Assembly: GCA_049293335.1 (NCBI GenBank)
Contig: JBATSO010000014.1
Coordinates: 1-31,699 of the forward strand
DNA length: 31,699 nt
DNA from: JAGXIT01 sp049293335
Lineage (GTDB): Bacteria > Patescibacteriota > Saccharimonadia > Saccharimonadales > UBA4665
Direction of reading: 5' to 3'
Below, in pieces: positions 16,670 through 22,623 of this stretch. The number at the start of each line of letters is the position of its first letter. The stretch's first letter is position 1. The notes beneath the pieces were generated by a model. It worked only from the letters and a program-made list of their open reading frames with translations. It was not told where the DNA came from and ran no database searches. The position numbers and the translations under genes are program-made.

Positions 16670-16783
16670 ATGGTTTTTTAAATGTTAATGGAACCAGTGA
16701 GTTTTTGTTTTTTGCCGAAAAAGTTCGCGTGAGAGAGCTTGTTTGGCAGGTTTTGTGGTAATTCGCTTATTTTGAGCTTGTTA

Positions 16784-16829
16784 CCTACTATTACCCACTG
16801 CCAACAGTTTACTACCCACTTACACCCAC
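16784..16829 (-). promoter_or_regulatory. MraZ operator: four GTGGG-type boxes
   Basis: On the minus strand, GTGGG boxes lie at 16825-16829, 16815-16819 and 16794-16798, and a GTAGG variant at 16784-16788. Within each pair the boxes are separated by exactly 5 bases, matching the established MraZ target of repeated TGGG words with 5-nt spacers. Successive starts are 10, 21 and 10 bp apart, so all boxes face the same side of the helix. No textbook promoter is obvious; TTGGCA near 16798-16803 is a possible -35. Confidence 0.8.
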
Positions 16830-16850
16830 TACAATACACATAATGAGAAA

Positions 16851-16874
16851 AAGGTGGTGATTTTCACACCACTT
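16851..16874 (-). terminator. Weak terminator after the 16908 gene
   Basis: GTGGTG (16854-16859) pairs with CACCAC (16867-16872) around a 7-base loop; flanking A/T pairs extend it with one bulge. On the minus strand the hairpin is followed by a T-run (about 16847-16852). It lies 34 bases past the stop at 16908 and would insulate the mraZ promoter. Confidence 0.5.
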
Positions 16875-16907
16875 CTCCACAGAAGCTAAAGACTCGTTCT
16901 AACTTCT

Positions 16908-17372
16908 CTACTGCTTAGCGCCAGGATACGATGGGATAGAGAGTACCCGTTCACCTGTTTTTGGTGAAACCTCAGAACACACTCGGGTAACTTGAACAGG
17001 AGAATCAGGCAATAAACCGTTCGGACCCTGCAAAGGCACACCTTCTTTTCCACCAGTCAAAGACAAGTACTTCACCGTTGCATCGGTATTGGGCAAAGTA
17101 GTCGGAGCGCCGATTTCGTTCAATACGCTTTCAGCAACCTTGGTCAGATTACCGCCTTCACCAGGTGTCATCGTTCCGTTCAAGCACAATTCTCCAAGCT
17201 GCTTCTCTGTAGTAACGGTATATCTATTACCACCCTTTTCAACGGTTCGGACAACATGTTGTGGGTCGGTATTTGTGCGATGAGCCACCCCAACACCTAC
17301 TGCACCCACGGCCAATCCAGCGGTTAGCCCGACAGCAATTCTTCCTTGTGGCGTAAGTTTCATCTTATTCAT
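16908..17372 (-). CDS. Small envelope-associated hypothetical protein
   Basis: I do not recognise the family. From the ATG at 17372 the protein has 154 residues: a short basic start (MNKMKLTPQGR), a hydrophobic Gly/Ala/Val segment (IAVGLTAGLAVGAVGVGVA) acting as signal or anchor, then a soluble part with two cysteines and many Gly/Pro turns, probably extracytoplasmic. A longer frame from a TTG at 17408 is rejected because that TTG is the -35 box of a near-consensus promoter. The -10 box ends 7 bases before the ATG, so the transcript should be leaderless. Confidence 0.75.
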   Translation of the reverse strand: MNKMKLTPQGRIAVGLTAGLAVGAVGVGVAHRTNTDPQHVVRTVEKGGNRYTVTTEKQLGELCLNGTMTPGEGGNLTKVAESVLNEIGAPTTLPNTDATVKYLSLTGGKEGVPLQGPNGLLPDSPVQVTRVCSEVSPKTGERVLSIPSYPGAKQ

Positions 17373-17379
17373 GCAAAGA

Positions 17380-17408
17380 AGTATATACCACTTATGCTTA
17401 TTTGTCAA
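17380..17408 (-). promoter_or_regulatory. Near-consensus leaderless promoter
   Basis: TTGACA (17403-17408), a 17-bp spacer and TATACT (17380-17385) end 7 bases before the ATG at 17372. This is the clearest leaderless promoter in the window. Confidence 0.8.
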
Positions 17409-17480
17409 TAGTGCAACTTTATGTTCCCTTTATAAACCGTCGGCAAGGTAAAATAGTTAGTTTGGTGAATAGTACACGAG

Positions 17481-17521
17481 ATCCTGAATCCCCGTAGAAC
17501 GGGGCGCCGCTAGTTCAGGAT
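17481..17521. repeat. REP-like palindromic unit
   Basis: ATCCTGAA (17481-17488) and TTCAGGAT (17514-17521) form an 8-bp outer stem. Inside, CCCCGT (17490-17495) and ACGGGG (17499-17504) form a second stem with an AGA loop. Such ATCCTGA-bounded palindromes are a common form of dispersed intergenic repeat; only one copy is seen here. Confidence 0.55.
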
Positions 17522-17534
17522 GACAGGCTATCCA

Positions 17535-17576
17535 GAGTCATGAGTCATGAGTCATGAGTCAAGAGGCATGAGTCAA
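17535..17576. repeat. Heptamer tandem repeat
   Basis: Six 7-base units lie head to tail: GAGTCAT three times, then GAGTCAA, GAGGCAT and GAGTCAA, followed by a partial unit. There are no spacers, so it is not a CRISPR array. A slippage-prone simple repeat is the plain reading. Confidence 0.85.
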
Positions 17577-17648
17577 GAGTGCGGCCGTAGGCCGCTCATG
17601 GTTGATGGTCGCTTTAGCGACATAGCTTATCGTGGCCATGCGTAGGCA

Positions 17649-17755
17649 CTCGGCTGCTCTGTTGTAGTCTTTTACAACTTGCCCGTTAGAGTCAAAGTAG
17701 CCTTAGCAAAGTGGTCGTCTGCTTTAGTTGTAAAAGGTAGCAACAGAGTACCGAG
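17649..17755. repeat. Long imperfect hairpin with possible pseudoknot partner
   Basis: CTCTGTTG pairs with CAACAGAG (17657-17664 with 17741-17748) and CTTTTACAACT pairs perfectly with AGTTGTAAAAG (17669-17679 with 17726-17736). The four bases between them pair mostly as G:U, and CTCGG/CCGAG (17649-17653 with 17751-17755) extends the stem. Within the 46-base loop, AGCCTTAG (17699-17706) is the exact complement of CTAAGGCT (17783-17790), which is followed by TTTT on the plus strand. Confidence 0.65.
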
Positions 17756-17879
17756 AGCTAAAGTTCTGGCCTGGTTTTGGTTCTAAGGCTTTTTGGCAGC
17801 AATAGGTCTTGGGTGCGCTGCGAGGACAAAAGCCATAGGGCACAAAGCAATGGTGAGGCTGTAATGCCTACTATAAATT

Positions 17880-18527
17880 TTAAAACGCTAGTTCTATGGC
17901 AACGCCGTTTTGAGACTTCAAAAGCGTAATACCCTGTGGTTCAAGCACATTCGCCATAGCCTCATACGTCCATACCCGAGCTTCGTCCGATAAAAACCAA
18001 TCGTGCACTGGCAATATATACTTTGGCTTTAGCTGTAAGGCTAACTCAACCGCCCTACGCGTTGTGCCCCACGGTGCCACAATTGGCAGCGCTAGCACTT
18101 CTTTCGAGTGTGAAAAAGTATGGCAGTCGCCAGGGTGCGTAAAAACGCCCATAAAATGCACTCCCACCTGTTCAGGCACCACCGAGCCAAATGGTCGCAC
18201 TTCCTCATGGGGTGCAGCGAGTAGTTCGACTCCAGCGGGCATTACATCGGCCCCATTATGTATTTCCTGACTACGTAGCCACGTAACCACCTCTGTTGGT
18301 GCCGTTATTCTTACATCTGGAAACTTTGCAGTTACCGTCTGAATATTGGCAAGGTCGCAGTGGTCGCCGTGCATATGCGTTATAAATACATCGTCTATCC
18401 ACGGAATGTTTTCCATGGGCACCGTACTCCAAACACCCGGGTCAAACAGCGCCACCCGCTTTTCACCACCTTCTTCAGCCTCTACCAGCACACAACTATG
18501 CCCATACTTTGTTATTTGCAACTTCAT
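17880..18527 (-). CDS. UPF0173-type metallo-beta-lactamase-fold hydrolase
   Basis: This 215-residue protein is an MBL-fold metal-dependent hydrolase, related to the UPF0173/UlaG-like group, with unknown substrate. The metal ligands are visible: THMHGDH (H51, H53, D55, H56), HPGDCH (H131, D134) and PVHDW (H175), plus H10 in the first strand. The start is the ATG at 18527 (MKLQITKYGHS), which begins where family members begin. The frame open upstream to 18683 runs through a 40-bp palindrome and a MITE and is rejected. A TAAAAT box ends 7 bases before the ATG. Confidence 0.88.
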   Translation of the reverse strand: MKLQITKYGHSCVLVEAEEGGEKRVALFDPGVWSTVPMENIPWIDDVFITHMHGDHCDLANIQTVTAKFPDVRITAPTEVVTWLRSQEIHNGADVMPAGVELLAAPHEEVRPFGSVVPEQVGVHFMGVFTHPGDCHTFSHSKEVLALPIVAPWGTTRRAVELALQLKPKYILPVHDWFLSDEARVWTYEAMANVLEPQGITLLKSQNGVAIELAF

Positions 18528-18534
18528 ACTCCCT

Positions 18535-18540
18535 ATTTTA
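18535..18540 (-). promoter_or_regulatory. Leaderless -10 box of the MBL hydrolase
   Basis: TAAAAT at 18535-18540 ends 7 bases before the ATG. The -35 position holds no good hexamer and abuts the palindrome at 18563-18602, so a bound regulator could influence this promoter. Confidence 0.5.
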
Positions 18541-18562
18541 CACCCATCCACCTCCTCGGTCT

Positions 18563-18602
18563 TCCCAAAATAAACCGTACGGCCGTACGGTTTATTTTGG
18601 GA
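18563..18602. promoter_or_regulatory. 40-bp perfect palindrome, GTACGGCCGTAC family, site A
   Basis: The sequence is a perfect palindrome over 40 bp centred between 18582 and 18583. It has core CCGTACGGCCGTACGG and symmetric AAAATAAA/TTTATTTT arms. It lies 36 bases upstream of the MBL hydrolase ATG. Two related sites flank the PaaX-like gene. An operator is favoured; it could also fold as a bidirectional hairpin. Confidence 0.75.
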
Positions 18603-18613
18603 GGGGGCGTAAC

Positions 18614-18739
18614 TAGGACTTATGCAAAATGGTACAGTCCAGCGTGAAAAGTAAGCACCGTAACAGAGGCGTACTCGTAGCACAACGGGGCGAGGAGCGG
18701 TGATCTTCGTTCAGAACGTGCCGCTCTGCGTAAGTCCTA
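18614..18739. mobile_element. MITE-like element, about 126 bp
   Basis: Terminal inverted repeats TAGGACTTATGC (18614-18625) and GCGTAAGTCCTA (18728-18739) differ at one position. Each end carries TA at its outer edge, consistent with insertion at a TA dinucleotide as in IS630/Tc1-mariner elements. The interior has no frame but has hairpins (GAGCGG/CCGCTC and CGTT/AACG near 18693-18726). No matching transposase is in the window. A closed stem of a small RNA is the alternative. Confidence 0.55.
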
Positions 18740-18803
18740 TAAAATTCCTCCACCCAGCATAAAAAACGGAGGCGTGTCGGGCCTGTGCCAAAAATGTAAA
18801 AGT

Positions 18804-19463
18804 TTACTTTTTTTTAGGGGTTCGATACGAGCGGTACGCGAGTTCGGCGCGATGCTGATCGATACCTTCAATATAGTCACTAAATCCTTGTAGTAGGGTC
18901 GAAAAACGACGGTTTGGAGCAAGCACTTTTAGTAGCTTATTCTGCTGAGCAAGATACTCAATAAGGCTAAAAAAGTCGCCGTCACCGCTGACTATCAAGG
19001 CTTTATCGTAGTTGGGAATTTCTTTCATGGCATATAGTACTAAGTCGGCATCAATATTGCCTTTTACGGGGGGCTTTTCGGCCACCTCTGTTTTTTTGCC
19101 GTCTTTTTCAGTTGGTTTTGGCTCTGGCGCCACACTTTTTATCTCTAGCGTGGGCTTAAGCACCACTAAGAAGCCATGGTCATACATTTGCTGGTACAGG
19201 CTTTCATTGTCCGGCAAATAGCCAATAAACATGTAGGCCTGTGTAACGTTGTATTCGCTCTTCAACCATTCGCGAAACTTATGCCAGTCCATCTTCCAGC
19301 CAATTTTTTGCACCCCAAGATTCAGGTTTTGGCTATCTATAAACGCATAATTACCCTTGAGTTTGGGTGCTGGAGCAGTTGGGGTTGCAGACTTCTTTTT
19401 CTTGCGGCCAACCCACCATGGCCGCCGTGCGTCACTAGATACTTGTTTTGGGTTTTCACTCAT
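18804..19463 (-). CDS. NYN-domain (LabA/DUF88-like) PIN-fold ribonuclease
   Basis: The 219-residue protein has a basic, proline-rich N-terminal tail (1-37) and then an NYN domain, a PIN-like nuclease fold usually acting on RNA. The acidic site is visible as FIDSQN (D43), GNIDADLV (D138, D140) and SGDGDF (D161, D163). A lysine/glutamate-rich insertion (about 112-134) interrupts the domain. A TATAAT -10 box (19470-19475) ends 6 bases before the ATG and there is no SD, so the transcript is probably leaderless. The target is unknown. Confidence 0.9.
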   Translation of the reverse strand: MSENPKQVSSDARRPWWVGRKKKKSATPTAPAPKLKGNYAFIDSQNLNLGVQKIGWKMDWHKFREWLKSEYNVTQAYMFIGYLPDNESLYQQMYDHGFLVVLKPTLEIKSVAPEPKPTEKDGKKTEVAEKPPVKGNIDADLVLYAMKEIPNYDKALIVSGDGDFFSLIEYLAQQNKLLKVLAPNRRFSTLLQGFSDYIEGIDQHRAELAYRSYRTPKKK

Positions 19464-19469
19464 ACCCGT

Positions 19470-19475
19470 ATTATA
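19470..19475 (-). promoter_or_regulatory. Leaderless -10 box of the NYN gene
   Basis: A perfect TATAAT ends 6 bases before the ATG at 19463; the -35 region is weak. Confidence 0.6.
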
Positions 19476-19575
19476 CCCGATTACGTATTTGCGATATTTA
19501 ATTCCCCCTAAACCACCAATTTCGATGGTGGCCGCTAGCTTTCAGTAAAGTAAAAGTCTAGACCTATTGCAATCT

Positions 19576-19598
19576 AAAAAATGCCCCGAGCTTGGGCA
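19576..19598 (-). terminator. Intrinsic terminator after the 19610 gene
   Basis: TGCCC (19582-19586) pairs with GGGCA (19594-19598) around a 7-base loop, and on the minus strand six T follow directly (19576-19581). It lies 11 bases beyond the stop codon. A second hairpin with a TTCG loop at 19513-19531 lies further downstream. Confidence 0.65.
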
Positions 19599-19609
19599 GT
19601 GAATTGTAT

Positions 19610-19963
19610 CTATTCTAGAGCTTCGGGCTTAATGAATGATGCGACAATCGACATAAAATTTGCTGTTACCTTGTAGTGTTTAGATTCATTATCAAAGGAA
19701 AAGTAACCTTCACTCGTCAGTACTTTCAGTAATCTGCCCTCCTCAGTTGAATAGGCGTTTCTATCGTCCGATGTTGCACTACGAACCCCAATATATTCTT
19801 CTAGAGTAAACGGGTGCCAACGTCCTCGGTTATCTTCACTTTTTCCGCCATCAATTATTTTAGTAAGAGTAACGATGTTACGAGCTACGACTTCTTTTTC
19901 GTGGTTATTTAAAGCGGTGCCCATAAATCTACGACTAGTATCAATCTCGTCCGGTCTAAGCAT
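19610..19963 (-). CDS. Hypothetical protein, 117 residues
   Basis: I do not recognise this small soluble protein. It begins with a charged helical part (DEIDTSRRFMGTALNNHEKEVVARNIVTLTKII). The C-terminal part (EGRLLKVLTSEGYFSFDNESKHYKVTANFMSIVASFIKP) has a winged-helix-like flavour: helix, turn, then a beta-hairpin ending in KHYKVT. The start is well supported by AGGAGA five bases before the ATG and a promoter further upstream. It is a single-gene unit closed by a terminator. Confidence 0.78.
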   Translation of the reverse strand: MLRPDEIDTSRRFMGTALNNHEKEVVARNIVTLTKIIDGGKSEDNRGRWHPFTLEEYIGVRSATSDDRNAYSTEEGRLLKVLTSEGYFSFDNESKHYKVTANFMSIVASFIKPEALE

Positions 19964-20002
19964 GATTCTCTCCTAATAGCTCTGGATTTTTTTATTATTG
20001 AT

Positions 20003-20031
20003 ATGATACAACTAAGATTTCACTTTGTCAA
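20003..20031 (-). promoter_or_regulatory. Promoter of the 19963 gene
   Basis: TTGACA (20026-20031), a 17-bp spacer and TATCAT (20003-20008) overlap the 3' end of the helicase gene. The resulting leader of about 30 nt contains AGGAGA, so this gene uses the SD mode. Confidence 0.75.
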
Positions 20032-21531
20032 TATTCCGAGGAGTTGTGTGCCGTACTTTTCGAGTTTCATGGTACCCATGCCTTTGACGGCTAGAAGTGC
20101 CTGTGTGGTCTGAGGACGGCGAGCAGCGAGTTCTTTGAGCGTGGTGTCGTGAAACACCATGTAGGGCGGAATGTGGTCTTTAGCTGCCTGCTCGGTGCGC
20201 CATTTTTTAAGCTCGGTAAATAAGGCTTCATCGAAGGCCTGTTCTAGCTCGTTTTTCGTTGACTCAGAGGTAAAATCTGGGGTTTTTTGGGCCATTTCAT
20301 CCGAAGCCTCATGCAGCCACTGGTCATATTCGTGTACAACAGGGTGCATAGCCAGGGCCATTTGGTTTACGCCCATAAGATAGATGCCGTCCATACTGCG
20401 CACCCGACTCAGCGCTACATAGCCCATGCCTGGTGTAAAACTTCGACTTAAGTCTATCTCGGCGGCGTCCAAACTCATGCCCTGACTTTTGTGAATAGTG
20501 ATTGCCCAAGCTAGCCGCAGGGGTAATTGCGTTACCTCAGCCTTCACTCGGCCGTCTTCCTCGAGCGACCAACTATGTGGCTCTACCAAGACTTCTCGGC
20601 CATTGGTCGTCACCACTAGTGGCGCATTATTCACAAAGTCTATGACCACGCCGCGGGTGCCGTTTACAAATTTGCCCTTCTGGCTATTGGCCACAAACAT
20701 CACTTCCGCACCCTTTTTGAGTTGCAGCACCTCTGGCGCGAGCACGCTTTTCATTAGTTGTTCACGCTTGGCGGCTGCGCCTTTGCTTTGCATAGTATAC
20801 TGTTTGGCCGGGAGCGCTATGGCGCTCAGGTGCCGCTGATTTATCGCGTCTACATCAATGTTGTGCGCATACAGCCGCGTGACGGCAGTTCCATCTTGAA
20901 TGGTAAGATTCATGCGTTCACGCAACGCCATTTCGTGCAGCTCGCCTACATCTCCGCGCCGCATAGCACCGAGTAGGTCCAGTAAAGTGTCGCCCGTCGC
21001 CTGACGATGCTGTTCACTTAAGTAACAAATTATTGGGTTTAGTTCGGCCCAGGCAGTGCTCTGGTGAGCAAAATCTGCCATGTCGCTTCCCCGCATGACA
21101 GGTGGCAGTTGAAAAAGATCACCAACCAGTACAACCTGTAGCCCCCCGAAAGGCGCCTCGCTTTGGCGGATCTTTTTTGCAACCGCGTTCACCATATCGA
21201 GGCGACGACCGTGTAGCATCGACACTTCGTCTATCACCAAAATATCAGTAGCATTGTAGCGTTTTACAAGGGTAGATTTGCCACTCAGTCGAGCCAGATC
21301 ATACTGACTCAGGCTATCCATAATTCCTAACCCCGACCAGCTATGTATGGTGGTGCCACCAATATGTGTTGCGGCAATACCAGTGCTAGCGGTAACAGCA
21401 ACATTTTTACCCTGTTTTTTTGCTAGTCGTATAAACTGGTTTAGCACGTACGTCTTGCCCGCCCCTGGTGCGCCCGTCAAAAAAATGGACCTGCCGTCCA
21501 TCATTAATCGTAGTGCCTGTTTTTGTCTCAT
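20020..21531 (-). CDS. Pif1-family helicase fused to an HRDC domain
   Basis: This 503-residue SF1B helicase has Walker A LTGAPGAGKT (K26), motif Ia TASTGIAA, Walker B ILVIDEVSML (D101, E102), QLPPV, and the late motif AITIHKSQGMSLD, followed by GYVALSRV. Pif1 enzymes unwind DNA 5'-3' and resolve G-quadruplexes and stalled forks. The last 80 residues (ELKKWRTEQAAKDHIPPYMV, TLKELAARRP, LLAVKGMGTMKLEKYG) match the HRDC domain of RecQ/RNase D, an uncommon partner for Pif1. AAGGAG sits 7 bases before the ATG. Palindrome site B lies about 170 bp upstream. Confidence 0.92.
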   Translation of the reverse strand: MRQKQALRLMMDGRSIFLTGAPGAGKTYVLNQFIRLAKKQGKNVAVTASTGIAATHIGGTTIHSWSGLGIMDSLSQYDLARLSGKSTLVKRYNATDILVIDEVSMLHGRRLDMVNAVAKKIRQSEAPFGGLQVVLVGDLFQLPPVMRGSDMADFAHQSTAWAELNPIICYLSEQHRQATGDTLLDLLGAMRRGDVGELHEMALRERMNLTIQDGTAVTRLYAHNIDVDAINQRHLSAIALPAKQYTMQSKGAAAKREQLMKSVLAPEVLQLKKGAEVMFVANSQKGKFVNGTRGVVIDFVNNAPLVVTTNGREVLVEPHSWSLEEDGRVKAEVTQLPLRLAWAITIHKSQGMSLDAAEIDLSRSFTPGMGYVALSRVRSMDGIYLMGVNQMALAMHPVVHEYDQWLHEASDEMAQKTPDFTSESTKNELEQAFDEALFTELKKWRTEQAAKDHIPPYMVFHDTTLKELAARRPQTTQALLAVKGMGTMKLEKYGTQLLGILTK

Positions 21532-21703
21532 TCTTCGTCTCCTTTACGCTATGCGTTTACTTCGTGCTCTGTCGGCCAATTTGCCTACCTAGTAAACTCC
21601 AGTATACCCGCCGCATGCGTCAAAACAATCCTCTCATATTGTATTTTCCACAATCACCCCCTGTACACCTTATTCACATTACTCTGTTACCGTGTGTGTT
21701 TAA

Positions 21704-21731
21704 AATAAACCGTACGGCCGTACGATTTATT
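21704..21731. promoter_or_regulatory. GTACGGCCGTAC palindrome, site B
   Basis: A 28-bp palindrome with a single mismatched pair, centred between 21717 and 21718, has core CGTACGGCCGTACG and AATAAA/TTTATT arms. It overlaps the stop codon of the PaaX-like gene and lies upstream of the helicase gene, so it may regulate the helicase transcript. Confidence 0.7.
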
Positions 21732-22308
21732 ATTTGTCGGGGGTGAAAGCTTGTTTAAAGCGTTCAATCAGTGCGGCTTCGTGATCGATGTGTGCCGTAA
21801 TGATATACGTAACAAAGCGGCTAATATCAAGTTTTTCACACACCAGTGTAATTTCAGGCCGTGACTCAAAGGGGTGCACCCATACACTCTGCTGAAGATA
21901 TTTGTAACCAAGCTGCTTGAGTTTATCGGTAAAAAGCCGTCGAACCCGCTTGTGGTCTTCTGGAATGTCGAACAGCACAAGTCGCCACTGCCCATCCCAA
22001 ACCTCGGGAACGGGTATTGTAAGCTTTTCATACTCCATACGTTTCAGGCGTAACCGCCCAAGTGTAGTTATTTCGAGACCATTTTCGTAGTTTTCAGCCA
22101 GTAGCTTCTGACTACGCATATACGTGAGCACACGAGCGATCTCGCGTTCTCTTTCGCGCCTATCCAGCGCCCCCAGAGCTCGTCGCATTGGTTTATCTAA
22201 CCCGATGAGCGCGTTCGGTGCGAGCACTATAGCTGATAGTGCAGTACCCATCACCGCCATTCGCAAAATTGCGTCCACTAACGCACTGGTTTGTGCATTT
22301 TTAGCCAT
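21730..22308 (-). CDS. PaaX/Cas2-like winged-helix transcriptional regulator
   Basis: The 192-residue protein has an N-terminal winged-helix region (about 45-95, REREREIARVLTYMRSQKLL then LEITTLGRLRLKR). A C-terminal Cas2/PaaX-type ferredoxin-like domain starts at WRLVLFDIPEDHKRVRRLF and continues through GYKYLQQSVWVHPF. No CRISPR array or cas gene is nearby, so a PaaX-type repressor is the better reading. A GTACGGCCGTAC palindrome covers its promoter, and related palindromes lie at its 3' end and upstream of the MBL gene, implying autoregulation and a small regulon. The -10 TACAAT ends 6 bases before the ATG (leaderless). Confidence 0.85.
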   Translation of the reverse strand: MAKNAQTSALVDAILRMAVMGTALSAIVLAPNALIGLDKPMRRALGALDRREREREIARVLTYMRSQKLLAENYENGLEITTLGRLRLKRMEYEKLTIPVPEVWDGQWRLVLFDIPEDHKRVRRLFTDKLKQLGYKYLQQSVWVHPFESRPEITLVCEKLDISRFVTYIITAHIDHEAALIERFKQAFTPDK

Positions 22309-22311
22309 TTT

Positions 22312-22335
22312 TAAATTGTACGGCCGTACGATTTA
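22312..22335. promoter_or_regulatory. GTACGGCCGTAC palindrome, site C (autoregulatory)
   Basis: A 24-bp palindrome with one mismatched pair, centred between 22323 and 22324, ends 4 bases from the ATG of the PaaX-like gene. It lies across the spacer and -10 box of that gene's promoter, the position of a repressor site. Confidence 0.75.
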
Positions 22336-22343
22336 TTTTTCAA
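22315..22343 (-). promoter_or_regulatory. Leaderless promoter of the PaaX-like gene
   Basis: TTGAAA (22338-22343), a 17-bp spacer and TACAAT (22315-22320) lie 6 bases before the ATG; palindrome C fills the spacer and -10. Confidence 0.7.
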
Positions 22344-22408
22344 GAAAAGTAGTTGAATATTTTGGATTCGCAAGCAGGAGTGTACGGCGTAGGTTAAATA
22401 AAGGGGGG

Positions 22409-22621
22409 TTATTTTTTGCGGTGCTTGCGAGCTGATTGGCGAACCAGCTCCCCGCCTGCGGCTTGAGCAAGATTAACAGCGCCCAAAAAGTTTGCGGCCA
22501 CGGCTATAGGGGGAGCCACTAAGCCTACGGCAAAACACGCTGCCGCACCCAAGACATTCGCGTTGCGGTACCAGCGAGCGGCTTTTTCGGTCTTACCCTC
22601 TTTTGGGCGCCCCTCACCCAA
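22409..22621 (-). CDS. Small membrane protein, 70 residues
   Basis: The frame starts at a TTG two bases after the stop of the upstream gene, with AGAGG about 8 bases before it, so translation is probably coupled. A basic N-terminus (MGEGRPKEGKTEKAARWYR) is followed by one long or two short hydrophobic segments (VLGAAACFAVGLVAPPIAVAANFLGAV) and a basic tail (RQSARKHRKK). No family is recognised. Its tie to the KwaB-like gene recalls Kiwa, where KwaA is a membrane protein, but KwaA is much larger and no similarity is claimed. Confidence 0.6.
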   Translation of the reverse strand: MGEGRPKEGKTEKAARWYRNANVLGAAACFAVGLVAPPIAVAANFLGAVNLAQAAGGELVRQSARKHRKK

Positions 22622-22623
22622 GT

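Larger units (their letters stand above)
17409..17879. other. Gene-free region rich in hairpins and short repeats
   Basis: These 471 bases hold no convincing frame. In order they contain a REP-like two-tier palindrome (17481-17521), a heptamer tandem array (17535-17576), two perfect small hairpins (GCGGCC-GTA-GGCCGC at 17581-17595 and GTCGC-TTTA-GCGAC at 17608-17621), a long hairpin (17649-17755) and a distal partner for that hairpin's loop (17783-17790). Confidence 0.7.

Noticed and set aside
17373..17408. TTG start extending the 16908 gene upstream
   Set aside because: The TTG is part of a TTGACA -35 box with a well-spaced TATACT, so these bases are promoter, not coding.
17535..17576. CRISPR array
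   Set aside because: The 7-base units are contiguous without spacers, and there is no cas1 or effector gene; the Cas2-like fold at 21730 belongs to a PaaX-type regulator.
18528..18683. Upstream extension of the MBL hydrolase
   Set aside because: It would translate through the 40-bp palindrome and part of the MITE; family members begin at MKLQ-like sequence.
18824..18840. tRNA T-loop-like GGTTCGATAC
   Set aside because: It lies inside the NYN coding sequence and no cloverleaf can be built around it.
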